Source: Fibrisoma montanum
Lineage (GTDB): Bacteria; Bacteroidota; Bacteroidia; Cytophagales; Spirosomataceae
Assembly (NCBI RefSeq): GCF_003583365.1
Contig: NZ_QXED01000003.1
Location: 682,001 to 746,000, forward strand
DNA length: 64,000 nucleotides
Direction of reading: 5' to 3'
Position numbers and translations under genes: made by a program. A model generated the notes under the pieces. That model had not been told where the DNA came from and made no database searches. It worked only from the letters and a program-made list of their open reading frames with translations. Shown here in pieces: positions 37,401 through 45,502 of the stretch; the stretch's first letter is position 1; each line of letters begins with the position of its first letter.

Positions 37401-38676
37401 CGACCAGGTTCAGTTCCATGAACAGGTGGTACAGGTTGTCGAGCTCCCCGGCCATGTGTTCGTACAGAATGTAAGCCTTCTTCTCATGAATCTGTTCATG
37501 CACAGCGGCTTCCTCGCCCACCAGTTTGCGGTACAGTTCCGTGAAGGCCGATTCGCTGCGGCTCTGGGTAAAGAGATTGTTGACGAACGCCAGAAAATCG
37601 TACCCCGTATTGCCCTGAATCGGCCACCATTTCGGCAGGTCCTCGCCCGGCTCCAGAATCTTCTCAACGACGATGTAGGCCTCTTCGCCAGCCAAGGCAC
37701 GGAGTTGCCGGAGGTACCCGCTGGGATCGTAGAGGCCGTCGATGTGATCGACCCGTAGTCCCCGAAACACCCCTTCGTCGAGCAGTTGTTTGATGAACTC
37801 GTGGTAGTGTTCAAACACGTACGGATCCTGCATATTCAGGCAGATCAGGCCGTTTACGGTGAAGAACCGGCGGAAGTTAATCTGCTTGTCGGTATCCTGC
37901 CAGTAGGCCAGCCGATACACCTGTTCGTCGGCGATCTGCTTTATTTTTTCGGGGCTGCGGTTGATGATGTCCAGACACGCATTGACGTAGTCGTTGACAA
38001 CCTCGTTCTTCATCAGCGAGGCCAGTTGTAGCCGCAGTTCAACGAACCGCGTTGCGTAGGCATCCTGATCGTCGATCTGGTGAATCTGCTCCAGCTGCAC
38101 CAGCAGTTGCTGAACCGCCTGGTTTTTCTCGCCATCGGCCAGCAGCACCGTGGCATAGGAGCGCAGATGCAGCGGATACACTGAATCAAAATAGCTGAAC
38201 ACGAACCGGTCCTCCTGATACGCGACGGTCAGTTCCCCCTGCTGAATTACCTCATCGAGAGGAGACCCCAGAAACGGCACCATCAGGCGGCCGTGGTAGA
38301 GTTCGCTGTTCCAAGCAATATCGAAAAACTGGGCGTAGTACGAAAGCTGACCTTTTTCCAGCACGTCCATCAGCCACGGATTACCCGGGTCAAAGGCCAT
38401 GTGATTAGGCACAATATCCTGCAGCCAGCCAATGTTTCGTTCGCTGAGCCGGCTGCTGATCTGCCGGAGCTGCTCTTCGGTACCGATTACGGCGTTTATG
38501 TTGTGCGGATTAACGCCGTCGTAGCCGTGCGTACTGTCCGATGGGGCAGCGAATATCGGCGACGCATAGATTGTGCCTACGCCCAGCCGCTGAAGGTAGG
38601 GTAGAATTCGGTCAAAATCGTCGAACGTAAAGTCTTTATGAAACTGAAGACGATACGTAGAAACAGGATTATTCAT
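34417..38676 (-). CDS. treY-malQ: Fusion: maltooligosyltrehalose synthase (TreY) with 4-alpha-glucanotransferase (MalQ)
   Basis: 1419 residues with two complete GH13/GH77 enzymes. The N-terminal part (about 1-900) is TreY, which turns the reducing end of maltodextrin into a trehalose unit: STYRLQFHKDFTFDDFD, GVGTIYASPIF, DIVPNHMAF, GLRVDHIDGLYDPSGY, YIVVEKILEPGEDLP and NGTSTHDTKRGEDARARL. The C-terminal part (about 920-1419) is MalQ: NAGVLLAVTSLPSAFGVGD, SPYSAISSMGGN, VVRLDHFRAFADFWEVP, PFIAEDLGDI and YTGTHDNNT. The frame is unbroken and both active sites look intact. It lies 212 nt downstream of treZ. MalQ would re-lengthen short maltodextrins left by TreY/TreZ, so the fusion makes metabolic sense. 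Confidence 0.95.
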   Translation of the reverse strand: MNNPVSTYRLQFHKDFTFDDFDRILPYLQRLGVGTIYASPIFAAPSDSTHGYDGVNPHNINAVIGTEEQLRQISSRLSERNIGWLQDIVPNHMAFDPGNPWLMDVLEKGQLSYYAQFFDIAWNSELYHGRLMVPFLGSPLDEVIQQGELTVAYQEDRFVFSYFDSVYPLHLRSYATVLLADGEKNQAVQQLLVQLEQIHQIDDQDAYATRFVELRLQLASLMKNEVVNDYVNACLDIINRSPEKIKQIADEQVYRLAYWQDTDKQINFRRFFTVNGLICLNMQDPYVFEHYHEFIKQLLDEGVFRGLRVDHIDGLYDPSGYLRQLRALAGEEAYIVVEKILEPGEDLPKWWPIQGNTGYDFLAFVNNLFTQSRSESAFTELYRKLVGEEAAVHEQIHEKKAYILYEHMAGELDNLYHLFMELNLVDDETAVNPEVLKHAIGEFLIRCPVYRYYANDFPLGEEETQAVQAILASIRESEPVTTPIAVVPPATDKPLALAVDVLETVLLNKPLGGDEDYNRRVARFYQRCMQFTGPLMAKGVEDTLMYTYNRFVGHNEVGDSPEVFGISPDEFHRTMQERQKNWPLSINGTSTHDTKRGEDARARLNVLTDLAEEWVKSIPEWQKLNADLKQTDGPDANDEYFIYQTLIGTYRMPNQDDDDYANRIQQYLEKALREAKRHSNWTTPNEAYENAAKAFAVGLLDKKRPFWKTFETFHRKVADFGVVNSLSQVLLKFTCPGVPDVYQGTELWDFSLVDPDNRRAVGYDQRERWLDELEARAEDKPADLLQDLWDNRFDARIKLWLVHTLLNERKLAADLFAEGDYIPLQVAGQYKDYVMAFARKHAQQWYVTVVPLHLADLSRRQKTEIPALDWKDTRILLPDDAPAAWEHLWLKTTGTVDQGIAMQDIVGPLPLAVLKLQRQPKDRNAGVLLAVTSLPSAFGVGDVGPEAKAFAEFLSRSRQTYWQLLPLSPTEDRQGHSPYSAISSMGGNTLLISPELLAADGLIDPADLKRYQLPVQSQADFTAAERIRDELFEKAWQHYQQGKAAHLHQPFRQFCEREAAWLDDYALYVVLKLRHDKQPWFTWPDEYKLRQLDALAQVVTEAAEALNKVKWLQFLFFRQWSDLKTYCNNLGIRIFGDLPFYVSYDSVDVWSNPDIFCLDDEGNMTGVAGVPPDYFSEDGQLWGMPTYRWDVLKARQYDWWINRVRKNLELYDVVRLDHFRAFADFWEVPAGEKTARNGQWKRGPRAEFFQVLLDEIGDLPFIAEDLGDIDEPVYELRDMFAFPGMRVLQFAFGDTMPESLYIPHNFTTPTCIAYTGTHDNNTTRGWFKENAKAYRKQLEQYTGLSVTEKTSHLVLARLAYGSIAQTAILPIQDVLGLDETARLNTPGSSEHNWLWRLTPGQLTTAAEQQLRQWTELYNR

Positions 38677-38888
38677 GGGGTTGGGGTTTTCTACACCGCT
38701 GATCGGACTTCCGAAGCGACGCCAGGGATGTTAAGTGAACAGTACATGTTACGTCTGACCAGCCCGAAAATCAACTTGTAACGCTGCGATTCTAAGGCTG
38801 TGGTGTGGTGTGAACCCGTGGTGAACAACCGCCTGCGGCCGTTCCGGGAAACTGACGGCACACCACCGAACAGCCGGTCCATCCGGCA

Positions 38889-40727
38889 CTAGCCATAAAC
38901 CACGATCGACTCCGGTTGCAGCGACATGGGCTCGTTGGCGGAAACGGTTTCAGGGGCGGCCGATGGTCCGTTCCACTGCGGGTCCGCCGAATCCAGCAGT
39001 TTTTGCCACGGCCCCGTATGGTTGGGGAGCGTAACGGTCTGCGGTTCCTGCGAAAAATTCATCAGACACACCACATGCTGACCGGCATGCCAGCGGTGCA
39101 GCACCAGGGTTTTCTGCCCTTCGTTCGCCATTACGTCCAGGTCGTTGCGGCTCAGGTGGCGCAGGACCGGGTGCTCTTTGCGCAGGGCAATCAGCGTCTG
39201 ATAAAAGCGAAGCATGGTCTGGTGCGGCTCCTGGTCCAGCAAGTCCCACTGCAGTTTTGATAGCTGAAACGTATCTTCCGACATCGGGTCGGGCGCTTCG
39301 CCTTCGAGGTGGAAATACGCAAATTCGGCTTTTCGCCCTTTGCGCACGGCTTCGGCCAGCTCGGGGTCCGTATGGCTTACGAAATACTGAAACGGGTGCG
39401 GTTCGCTCCACTCCTCCCCCATGAACAGCATCGGCAGAAACGGGCTGACCAGCACCGCGCCGGCCATCAGCTTCTGCATCTCGAAGCTCACGAGCTGGCT
39501 GGTACGTTCGCCGAGCATCCGGTTGCCTACCTGATCGTGGTTCTGCGAAAAAACGACGAACTGCTGCCCCGGATTAGTCTCCGCCCGAATGCCAAACGCC
39601 TTGTTCCGATGGGGCGAATACTGACCGTCGTACACGTAGGCATCCCGGTAGGCCTTGGCCAGGTGACGGATGCCCGTAAAATCGGAGTAATAGCCGCTTT
39701 GTTCGCCGGTTGCCGTTACGCGCAGCGCGTGGTGGAACTCGTCGATCCACTGCGCATCCATGCCGTACCCCTGCTCATGGAGGGGGTTGATGAACCGCGT
39801 ATCGTTCAAATCCAGTTCCACGATCAGGTAATGCTGCCGACCGGTTTGCGCCATCAACTGATCGACGTGCTGTTTGATCTCTCTCAGAATGTGCGTTGGG
39901 CTGAAATCCCTGATGGCGTGCACCGCATCCAGCCGGAGTGCGTCGATGTGAAAATCCCGAAACCACATCAGAACGTTCTCCACGAAATACCGCCGGACGC
40001 CGTCGCAATAGGCATCATCGAAGTTGATGGCTTCGCCCCAGGGCGTATTGTACTTGTTGGTGAAGTACGGCCCGAAATCGCGGAAGTAATTACCCTCCGG
40101 CCCCATGTGGTTGTACACTACGTCGAGAACGACCGCTATTCCCTTCCGGTGGCAGGTATTAACCAGGTGCTTCAAACCCAGCGCTCCGCCGTAGGAGTTC
40201 TGTACCGCAAACGGGTACACGCCGTCGTAGCCCCAGTTGCGCGGGCCGGGAAACTGCGCGACCGGCATGATTTCGATCGCGTTGACGCCCAGGCTTTTCA
40301 GGTAATCAAGCTTTTCTTCGATGGCCGCAAAATTTCCTTCGGGCGTGAACGTACCGGTGTGCAGTTCGTACAGGACGTACTCGCTAAGCGGCAGGTTCGG
40401 CCAGTCTCCGTCGGTCCACGGCACGCTGGAAAGGTCGATCGCCTGCGAGGGGCCGTGTACGCCCATCGGCTGCGCCAGCGATGCCGGATCAGGGCGTTCA
40501 ATTTCGCCGTTCAGGTAGAACTGATACAGATCTCCCGGCTTCAGCTGGTTCGTCGTGAGGGTCCAGTAGCCGTACTCCTGCCTGTCCAGCGGGAGTACGG
40601 TCTGCCCCCCTGTGACGGACAAGGCAATTCCGTTGAGGAGGGGAGCCCAGACTACCACCTGGGCCTCCCCGGCTGACGTAAAATTTACGCCCAGAGTTCG
40701 TTTTGTTACGTCAACTGATGGCATCAT
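38889..40727 (-). CDS. treZ: Malto-oligosyltrehalose trehalohydrolase
   Basis: Releases trehalose from maltooligosyltrehalose made by TreY. 612 residues. An N-terminal carbohydrate-binding/E-set domain (about 5-105) precedes the GH13 barrel: AIEIMPVAQFPGPRNWGYDG, VVLDVVYNHMGPEGNY, the nucleophile region IDALRLDAVHAIRD, acid region YLIVELDLND and FSQNHDQVGNRM. Its start codon overlaps the stop of glgX by 4 nt (ATGA), so the genes are translationally coupled. Start chosen at the overlapping ATG 40727. Confidence 0.95.
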   Translation of the reverse strand: MMPSVDVTKRTLGVNFTSAGEAQVVVWAPLLNGIALSVTGGQTVLPLDRQEYGYWTLTTNQLKPGDLYQFYLNGEIERPDPASLAQPMGVHGPSQAIDLSSVPWTDGDWPNLPLSEYVLYELHTGTFTPEGNFAAIEEKLDYLKSLGVNAIEIMPVAQFPGPRNWGYDGVYPFAVQNSYGGALGLKHLVNTCHRKGIAVVLDVVYNHMGPEGNYFRDFGPYFTNKYNTPWGEAINFDDAYCDGVRRYFVENVLMWFRDFHIDALRLDAVHAIRDFSPTHILREIKQHVDQLMAQTGRQHYLIVELDLNDTRFINPLHEQGYGMDAQWIDEFHHALRVTATGEQSGYYSDFTGIRHLAKAYRDAYVYDGQYSPHRNKAFGIRAETNPGQQFVVFSQNHDQVGNRMLGERTSQLVSFEMQKLMAGAVLVSPFLPMLFMGEEWSEPHPFQYFVSHTDPELAEAVRKGRKAEFAYFHLEGEAPDPMSEDTFQLSKLQWDLLDQEPHQTMLRFYQTLIALRKEHPVLRHLSRNDLDVMANEGQKTLVLHRWHAGQHVVCLMNFSQEPQTVTLPNHTGPWQKLLDSADPQWNGPSAAPETVSANEPMSLQPESIVVYG

Positions 40728-42892
40728 AATCCGCTGTATGGCTGCATAAGTACCACGATCGATCGGCTTTCGACCAGGATGGACTCGCCGGTTTGGTACA
40801 CATCTCCCTCTTCCTCAATCAAGTCCTCGCTGGTATCCAGCACCTTACGCCATTTTTTACCCCATTTCTTCGAGGGCAGCGAGAACGTAAGCGGTTCGTA
40901 ATGGGCGTTGAAGATGACGAAGAAACTATCGTCCAGAATGTGTTCACCTTTCGGGCCGAGCGACCGAATCCCCCGTCCGTTTAGGAACACGGCCAGCGAT
41001 TTGGCAAAGTCGTGGCTCCAGTTTTCTTCGGTCATTTCTTCGCCGTTGGGCTGGAACCAGGCAATATCTTCAACGCCAACCCCTTTGATCGGCTGGCCTT
41101 TGAACCAGCGACGGCGGCAAAATACCGGGTGATCTTTCCGTAGATGAATCAGTTTCCGGGTGAACTCAAGCAGTTTGTCATCCACCTTCGACCAGTCGAG
41201 CCACGAGATTTCATTGTCCTGGCAGTAGGCGTTGTTGTTCCCGTTCTGAGTCCGGCCAAATTCATCGCCCGCCACCAGCATCGGTACGCCCTGCGACAGG
41301 AAAAGGGTGGTCAGAAGATTTCGTTTCTGCCGGTCGCGCAGGCTGCAGATCACCTTGTCGTCGGTTGGCCCTTCGGCACCGCAGTTCCACGAACGATTGT
41401 GACTTTCGCCGTCGTTGTTGTCTTCGCCGTTGGCTTCGTTGTGTTTTTCGTTGTACGACACCAGATCATTGAGCGTAAACCCGTCGTGGGCCGTAATGAA
41501 GTTGATACTGGCGGTTGGTCGGCGGTAGTCTTCTTTATACAGATCCGGGCTGCCCGTAAAGCGTTCGGCAAACTCGCCCAGCATGCTGTCGGCCCCGCGC
41601 CAGTAGTCCCGGACGCAGTCGCGGTATTTACCGTTCCATTCGGCCCAGCCCGGCGGGAATTTACCCACCTGATAGCCGCCTTCGCCGATGTCCCACGGCT
41701 CAGCAATGAGCTTCACCTGCGAGATGACCGGGTCCTGGTGAATAATATCGAAGAAGGCACTCAGGCGATTCACCTCGTGGAGTTCCCGGGCCAGCGTCGA
41801 GGCCAGGTCGAAGCGGAACCCGTCGACGTGCATCTCCAGAATCCAGTACCGCAGACTGTCCATGATCAGGCGCAGTACGTTCGGATACATGGCATTGAGC
41901 GTATTGCCGGTTCCGGTATAGTCCATGTAATGCCGGCCGTTCAGGCGGTAATAGGCCGCATTATCGATTCCCTTGAACGACAGCGTTGGCCCCATGTGGT
42001 TGCCTTCGCCGGTATGGTTGTACACAACGTCCAGAATGACTTCAATACCGGCTTTGTGGAGCGCCTTCACCATGTTCTTAAACTCCACCACCTGCTCGCC
42101 GTGCACCCCACTGCCGGAGTAGCGCACATCCGGCGCGAAGAACCCGATGGTGTTGTACCCCCAGTAATTCGACAACCCTTTCTCCACCAGGTGCCGGTCA
42201 TTGACAAACTGGTGAACGGGCATGAGTTCGACCGCCGTAACACCCAGTTTTTTCAGGTAGTCGATAGCCGCCGGATGGCCGAGTCCCGCATACGTACCCC
42301 GCAGTTTTTTAGGGATGTCGGGGTGCATTTTGGTAAACCCTTTCACGTGGGTTTCGTAAATAACCGACAGGTGGTAAGGAATTCTTGGCGGTTTATCCCC
42401 TTCCCAGTCAAACTCAGGGTCGACAACGACCGATTTGGGAATAAACGGGGCACTGTCCACGTCACTGAAACTCAGATCTTCGTCGGGGTGGCCTACCTCA
42501 TAGCCAAACAGGGCGTCGTCCCATTCGATGGTCCCCGCAATGGCCTTCGCATACGGATCGAGCAGGAGTTTATGGGGATTGAATCGGTGACCGTTTTCGG
42601 GTTCATACGGGCCGTACATCCGATAACCGTAAAGCTGCCCTGGTTTAAGTCCGGGAACGCACACGTGCCACACGTGATGATCCCGCTCCTTCATGCGGAT
42701 TTTAAGGGGTTCAGTATCGCCATCGGCTGTATCAAACAAGCAAAGATCAACGCCAACGGCATTTTCAGCGTAGATAGCAAAATTAACGGAATCACCTTTC
42801 CAGGTGGCACCCAATGGAAAGGGTTCGCCAGGGTATACAGTAGTGTTCATACCCTGTGCAATCACATTGCCCGGTATAATGTTTGAAGTCAT
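40724..42892 (-). CDS. glgX: Glycogen debranching enzyme GlgX
   Basis: Cuts alpha-1,6 branches of phosphorylase-limited glycogen, giving linear maltodextrins for TreY. 722 residues. N-terminal CBM48-type domain (about 18-110; PLGATWKGDSVNFAIYAENA), then the GH13 isoamylase-type barrel: VYETHVKGFTKMHPDIP, VELMPVHQFVNDRHL, VILDVVYNHTGEGNHMGPT, nucleophile Asp in VDGFRFDLASTLARE, acid Glu in KLIAEPWDIGEGGYQVG, and FITAHDGFTLNDLVSYN. First gene of the glgX-treZ-treY/malQ set, divergent from the TauE-like gene across 167 nt. Confidence 0.95.
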   Translation of the reverse strand: MTSNIIPGNVIAQGMNTTVYPGEPFPLGATWKGDSVNFAIYAENAVGVDLCLFDTADGDTEPLKIRMKERDHHVWHVCVPGLKPGQLYGYRMYGPYEPENGHRFNPHKLLLDPYAKAIAGTIEWDDALFGYEVGHPDEDLSFSDVDSAPFIPKSVVVDPEFDWEGDKPPRIPYHLSVIYETHVKGFTKMHPDIPKKLRGTYAGLGHPAAIDYLKKLGVTAVELMPVHQFVNDRHLVEKGLSNYWGYNTIGFFAPDVRYSGSGVHGEQVVEFKNMVKALHKAGIEVILDVVYNHTGEGNHMGPTLSFKGIDNAAYYRLNGRHYMDYTGTGNTLNAMYPNVLRLIMDSLRYWILEMHVDGFRFDLASTLARELHEVNRLSAFFDIIHQDPVISQVKLIAEPWDIGEGGYQVGKFPPGWAEWNGKYRDCVRDYWRGADSMLGEFAERFTGSPDLYKEDYRRPTASINFITAHDGFTLNDLVSYNEKHNEANGEDNNDGESHNRSWNCGAEGPTDDKVICSLRDRQKRNLLTTLFLSQGVPMLVAGDEFGRTQNGNNNAYCQDNEISWLDWSKVDDKLLEFTRKLIHLRKDHPVFCRRRWFKGQPIKGVGVEDIAWFQPNGEEMTEENWSHDFAKSLAVFLNGRGIRSLGPKGEHILDDSFFVIFNAHYEPLTFSLPSKKWGKKWRKVLDTSEDLIEEEGDVYQTGESILVESRSIVVLMQPYSGL

Positions 42893-42946
42893 CCGGCTTT
42901 TTTATCTACACGGGTAAAGGAACCGAACAGCCAATTTTTTGTTAAT

Positions 42947-43017
42947 GCGCAAAAGAATCCGTTTCTTTGCGCCATCAATGCTTCATCGCCAGGGCGCCAC
43001 AAATAAGTGGCGTTTTT
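42947..43017 (+). promoter_or_regulatory. Two-hairpin leader with terminator-like end, upstream of the TauE-like gene
   Basis: Hairpin 1: GCGCAAAAGAA (42947-42957) pairs with TTCTTTGCGC (42963-42972), one bulged A. Hairpin 2: CGCCAC (42995-43000) pairs with GTGGCG (43007-43012) and is followed by TTTTT (43013-43017). The pair lies 43 nt before the ATG at 43060 and looks like an attenuator or a small RNA with its terminator. No known riboswitch was recognised. Confidence 0.5.
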
Positions 43018-43059
43018 CATAAGACGGTTAGTATATTAATTCGATATACTTTATTCACT

Positions 43060-44154
43060 ATGCAGATTCAGCCGGACGATACGTCTCCATCAACGGAAGA
43101 ACTTGTTCCCACATCACGGCTCCCGTTTGATCTGAACGGCCTGCGTATCACGCTTGAAGGCGAGGACGCCACCCGACAGGCTGAGGCTCTACGGACGTAC
43201 TTTCCGCTGGCTCAGGTACACACCACCACTCCGGCCCCTGCCGAACCGGCGCAGTTGGTAGGTAAGCAGTCGGTGCTGCTGCGTCGGCGGACACGGACCG
43301 AAATAGCCATCTACGTATCGGCGGCTCTGGCCCTGATGATCGTTGGGCACCTCGTGTTCGGCTACGTTACCCTCGACCGGCTGACGCTGTTGTACCACTC
43401 CATTCCCGTTTCGGAGGACATTTTTTATTATATTCTCGGCGGTTTCATCGCGCAGATGATCGACGGGGCACTCGGCATGGCGTATGGCGTTACGGCCTCT
43501 ACGTTCCTGCTGACGGCCGGGGTATCGCCGGCGGCCATCAGCGCCAGCGTCCACGCGTCCGAAATTTTTACCAGTGGGGTTTCGGGTTACATGCACCTGC
43601 GGTTCGGCAATGTCAACAAGAAGCTGTTCCGGACCGTGGTGGTACCGGGCGTTATCGGGGCGTTTCTGGGGGCTTATGTGCTCGTTACGCTGGAGCAGTA
43701 CTCCGGCTTCATCAAACCCGCCGTAGCCGTTTATACGTCCATCCTGGGTATCCTGATTATTCGCAAGGCGATGGCCAAGCGCACTGGCCGGAAGCAGCGG
43801 CTCAAGCGGGTCGGCTGGCTGGCGTGGTTTGGCGGCACGATGGACTCGATCGGCGGTGGTGGCTGGGGACCTATTGTCTCGTCGACGCTGATTGCCAGCG
43901 GCCGGCATCCACGCTACACCATCGGCTCGGTCAACTTGGCTGAATTTTTTGTGTCGCTGGCCAGTTCTCTCACGTTCGCCACCCTGATCGGTCTGCAGTT
44001 CTGGCAGGTGGTCGTCGGGCTGGTGCTGGGCGGGATGATTGCCGCGCCCATTGCCGCGCATCTGTCCAAGCGGATCCCCGTAAAAGCCATGATGATTCTG
44101 GTCGGGGTTGTGGTGATTATCGTAAGTTTACGGAATATTTTATCAGTTCTTTGA
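43060..44154 (+). CDS. Sulfite exporter TauE/SafE family permease
   Basis: 364 residues from ATG 43060; the frame is open 31 codons further but those overlap the hairpin leader. A soluble N-terminal part of about 80 residues (LPFDLNGLRITLEGEDATRQAEAL) precedes about eight membrane segments with TauE/SafE motifs: GGFIAQMIDGALGMAYGV, VSPAAISASVHASEIFTSG, and the second repeat GGTMDSIGGGGWGPIVSSTL. The two-repeat, G-rich pattern is diagnostic. These permeases move sulfite, sulfonates or other small anions. The position beside metZ and the cys genes supports a sulfur substrate. The N-terminal extension is unusual for the family. Confidence 0.92.
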   Translation: MQIQPDDTSPSTEELVPTSRLPFDLNGLRITLEGEDATRQAEALRTYFPLAQVHTTTPAPAEPAQLVGKQSVLLRRRTRTEIAIYVSAALALMIVGHLVFGYVTLDRLTLLYHSIPVSEDIFYYILGGFIAQMIDGALGMAYGVTASTFLLTAGVSPAAISASVHASEIFTSGVSGYMHLRFGNVNKKLFRTVVVPGVIGAFLGAYVLVTLEQYSGFIKPAVAVYTSILGILIIRKAMAKRTGRKQRLKRVGWLAWFGGTMDSIGGGGWGPIVSSTLIASGRHPRYTIGSVNLAEFFVSLASSLTFATLIGLQFWQVVVGLVLGGMIAAPIAAHLSKRIPVKAMMILVGVVVIIVSLRNILSVL

Positions 44155-44222
44155 CGTTGGGTATTGGTTATCAGCCCCTGGCTGGTAGACAGTAGACCTA
44201 TTGCCAACGTCCGTTGAATACC

Positions 44223-45431
44223 ATGCGAAAACAAACCAAAGCTATTCGTACGCAGACGGATCAGTCGCAGTACCGCGAACACTCAACGCCGTTGTTTCTG
44301 ACGTCGAGTTTCACATTTGAGAGTGCCGAACAGGGGAAGGCGCTGTTCGACGAAACCGAAGAAGGCAACATTTATTCACGCTTTTCGAACCCGAACGTAA
44401 CGGAGTTCGTCGATAAGGTGTGTATGCTGGAAGGGGCCGACGAAGGCATTGCCACGGCAACGGGCATGGCGGCCGTTTTTGCGAGCATGGCCAGTCTGCT
44501 GAAATCCGGCGACCACATTGTGGCTTGCCGGGCGCTGTTTGGCTCGGCGCACCAGATTATTACCCAGATTTTGAGTAAGTGGGGCATAACGTATACGTAC
44601 GTCGACGCTACGGCCACCGAAGCCGAATGGGAAAAGGCCATCCAACCCAATACCACAAGACCGGCCGCCCGCATGGTGTATCTGGAAACGCCGTCTAACC
44701 CCGGCCTCGAACTGGTCGATCTGGCCATGCTGGTTCGGCTGAAAGAGAAATACGGCTTTATCCTGAACGTCGATAACTGTTTTGCCACCCCGATTCTGCA
44801 AACACCGATTGAGCTGGGGGCTGATTTATCAGTGCATTCAGCCACGAAGTTCATGGATGGGCAGGGGCGCGTACTGGGCGGGATCGTCGTGGGCCGGGCG
44901 GATCTGATTCAGCCGATCCGGTTCTTTGCGCGGCATACAGGGCCGTCGCTGTCGCCCTTCAACGCCTGGATTCTGTCGAAGAGTCTCGAAACGCTCGATC
45001 TGCGGATGGAACGGCATTGCTCAAACGCGCTGAAACTGGCCCAGGCACTTGAGCAGCACCCCGACGTGGCTACCGTAAAATACCCGTTTCTGCCGTCGCA
45101 TCCGCAGTACGAGTTAGCTAAGCGGCAGATGTCGGCGGGTGGTGCCATCGTAACGCTGGAGCTGGACGGTGGGTTTGAGCGGGTCAAAGCGTTCTACGAT
45201 GCGTTGCAGATTCCGACGCTGTCGTCGAATCTCGGCGATTCACGAACGATTGTTACCAACCCCTTCACCACGACCCACGCCAAACTCAAGCCGGATGAGA
45301 AAGCCGCGCTGGGCATTACGGAAGGCCTGATTCGCGTGTCGGTGGGCCTGGAAGCGATTGAGGATTTAATCGACGATTTTACTCAGGCAGCCGAAGTGAG
45401 TGCGGAGGTTACTAAAGAAAAGGTAGCATAA
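44223..45431 (+). CDS. metZ: O-succinylhomoserine sulfhydrylase (MetZ-type)
   Basis: PLP enzyme that joins an activated homoserine with sulfide to make homocysteine, the direct-sulfhydrylation route to methionine. 402 residues from ATG 44223. Signatures: PLFLTSSFTFESAEQG, YSRFSNPNVTEFVDKVCMLEG, VYLETPSNPGLELVD, and the PLP lysine Lys209 in SVHSATKFMDGQGRVLGG, a stretch characteristic of MetZ; closing SLGDSRT-like NLGDSRTIVTNPFTTTH. O-acetyl versus O-succinyl preference cannot be fixed from sequence. It stands 68 nt after the TauE-like gene and takes up the sulfide produced by the cys genes downstream. Confidence 0.93.
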   Translation: MRKQTKAIRTQTDQSQYREHSTPLFLTSSFTFESAEQGKALFDETEEGNIYSRFSNPNVTEFVDKVCMLEGADEGIATATGMAAVFASMASLLKSGDHIVACRALFGSAHQIITQILSKWGITYTYVDATATEAEWEKAIQPNTTRPAARMVYLETPSNPGLELVDLAMLVRLKEKYGFILNVDNCFATPILQTPIELGADLSVHSATKFMDGQGRVLGGIVVGRADLIQPIRFFARHTGPSLSPFNAWILSKSLETLDLRMERHCSNALKLAQALEQHPDVATVKYPFLPSHPQYELAKRQMSAGGAIVTLELDGGFERVKAFYDALQIPTLSSNLGDSRTIVTNPFTTTHAKLKPDEKAALGITEGLIRVSVGLEAIEDLIDDFTQAAEVSAEVTKEKVA

Positions 45432-45502
45432 TTACGTAAGGCTGGTAGAAGGCGCTTCCATGTTGCTTATTTTGGAAACAACTTATTCCTTTAGCTTCTC
45501 TC

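Noticed and set aside
41144-42886. 580-codon open frame on the plus strand
   Set aside because: Lies opposite glgX, whose motifs and overlap with treZ are unambiguous. The same applies to 13096-14442, 35749-36849 and 39309-40676.
42893-43059. SAM-type riboswitch upstream of the TauE-like gene
   Set aside because: I cannot find the conserved SAM-I or SAM-II core; only two simple hairpins are visible.
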